Position numbers and translations under genes: made by a program. Below are positions 45,121-45,840 of a stretch of DNA of 45,840 bases, piece after piece. Location of the stretch: positions 11,024 to 56,863 of the forward strand of contig PAXL01000062.1 in the NCBI GenBank assembly GCA_002714465.1. Direction: 5' to 3'. Position 1 is the first letter of the stretch; each line of letters begins with the position of its first letter. This DNA comes from Gemmatimonadota bacterium (GTDB taxonomy: Bacteria; Latescibacterota; UBA2968). A model generated the notes under the pieces. That model ran no database searches, was not told the origin of the DNA, and was given only the letters and a program-made list of their open reading frames with translations.

Positions 45121-45143
45121 CCAGACGTACCCCATACGTTTGG
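45121..45143. repeat. GACGTAC palindrome, copy 5
   Basis: A 23-bp element, CCAGACGTA-CCCCA-TACGTTTGG, with one mismatch (T for C) in the right arm. It lies between the terminator and the terminase gene, 81 bp upstream of its start. The remainder of 45144-45223 shows no clear promoter but carries the GGGAGG ribosome site. Confidence 0.75.
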
Positions 45144-45223
45144 AGTGGATGACACCTAACACTGCGCCCGCGTGGCGGTCCGCGTACCCTTCGCGGTGAC
45201 TGTCTAACGGGAGGCGACATGTT

Positions 45224-45840
45224 ATGTCGGAGTTGAGTGAGCGGGATAGGCGTTTCGCGGAAGCGATCGTATACGGTGATTCGCCTTCAATCGTGGGCGC
45301 GTACCGCGACACGCGGCCGACCCGCGCGAGTGCGAAGAACGCGCGGGCCGAGGCGTCACGGTTGTGGCGCAGCCCCGGCGTGCAAGCGTACGCGGAGCGG
45401 CTCCGCGCCGACCTGCTAGCGCGGGGCCGGGCCCGGGCGGCGGCGGACCGAGAGCGCATCGTCTCCGGATTGTGGCGAGAGGCCGAGGGTGCTGACCGCG
45501 CGTCGGACCGCATCGCCGCACTCCGCATCCTCGGGACCGTGGCCGAGGTCGATCTATTCGGGCCGGACCGAATCGAGGTCGGACGGCCCGGGGAGACCGC
45601 GGGCAGCGCGGCCGAGATGGCCGCGTCGATCGAGACCCTGCTACGCGATGCCATCACGGAACACGGGGCGGAGGTAGAGCCGATCGAGATCGAGGGGGGT
45701 AACCCGGGTGACCCCCCTTTGCGCGAGGCGGAGCCCAACAACACTACACACCAAAACGCTCAAACGATTCCCGATTCTGAGCCTTTTACCCCCGAGGGTG
45801 CCGACATCATAGAGCTGCCCACCCTGAAACTAGATATGCC
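45224..45840 (+). CDS. Terminase small subunit (5' part; runs off the window)
   Basis: An open frame from ATG 45224 (GGGAGG about 9 nt upstream) to the window end, at least 205 residues. The N-terminus (LSERDRRFAEAIVYGDSPSIVGAYRDT ... SAKNARAEASRLWRSPGVQAYAERLRADLLA) is the classic helix-turn-helix of phage small terminases of the Terminase_2/P27 type: K/R-x-x-x-F-x-x-A, a short turn, S-A-K-x-x-x-x-E-A-x-R-L-x-x-x-P-x-V. The rest has a coiled coil and an acidic low-complexity tail. It recognises the packaging site; the large subunit is expected next. GC falls again after about 45730. Confidence 0.75.
   Translation, partial: MSELSERDRRFAEAIVYGDSPSIVGAYRDTRPTRASAKNARAEASRLWRSPGVQAYAERLRADLLARGRARAAADRERIVSGLWREAEGADRASDRIAALRILGTVAEVDLFGPDRIEVGRPGETAGSAAEMAASIETLLRDAITEHGAEVEPIEIEGGNPGDPPLREAEPNNTTHQNAQTIPDSEPFTPEGADIIELPTLKLDM

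Noticed and set aside
45046..45744. 232-residue minus-strand frame
   Set aside because: Antisense of the terminase small subunit, which has a convincing helix-turn-helix and ribosome site.

Overview
The window is part of a tailed double-stranded DNA phage genome with a podovirus-like (short-tailed) gene set that infects a Gram-negative host. The Gram-negative host is inferred from a nested inner/outer-membrane spanin pair and a transglycosylase-bearing giant virion protein. No integrase, tRNA gene or CRISPR array was seen. The window is a cut from a larger genome: it opens inside a structural gene and closes inside the terminase small subunit gene. Large terminase, portal and capsid genes are not present and presumably lie outside.

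Layout. (1) 1-28702, plus strand: late genes. A tandem family of about 130-residue beta-rich virion proteins comes first, then adaptor, nozzle and fibre genes of the short tail. Internal-virion-type proteins follow, ending in a 3118-residue polyvalent giant. Then come lysis genes (M15 endolysin, holin candidate, nested spanins) with a strong terminator at 26694-26718, and a short tail of accessory genes (metallophosphoesterase, HExxH protein). (2) 28692-31364, minus strand: recombination cluster (PD-(D/E)XK nuclease, DUF1071/Sak3 annealing protein, SSB-like protein, HNH nuclease). (3) 31404-34255, plus strand: RusA-like resolvase and a T7 gp4-like primase-helicase. (4) 34290-35180: a small minus-strand gene, then about 615 bp of 36-bp repeats that read on the plus strand as degenerate 12-residue beta-solenoid repeats broken by a stop and three frameshifts. 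(5) 35185-43193, minus strand: early/accessory genes, including HTH, winged-helix and ribbon-helix-helix regulators, an IS110-C-terminal-like protein, and a MoxR ATPase next to a VWA/HExxH protein. They are served by at least three near-identical TTGACW-N16-TAnnAT promoters. (6) 43194-44287: about 1.1 kb with no convincing protein gene. It holds a strong leftward promoter, a roughly 650-nt leader that looks like a large structured RNA on the minus strand, G-quadruplex motifs and part of a family of GACGTAC palindromes. (7) 44288-45840, plus strand, very GC-rich: an Ala-rich unknown protein, a terminator and the terminase small subunit.

The most unusual items are the candidate structured RNA at about 43230-43898, the five-copy AGACGTA/TACGTCT palindrome family at 43210-45143, the 12-residue-repeat relic at 34556-35170, a perfect parS-like 16-mer at 43111-43126, and an amber codon made by one base change in a 33-bp tandem duplication inside a virion gene at 10295-10360. 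Functional names come from reading motifs in the translated sequence; no database search was run.
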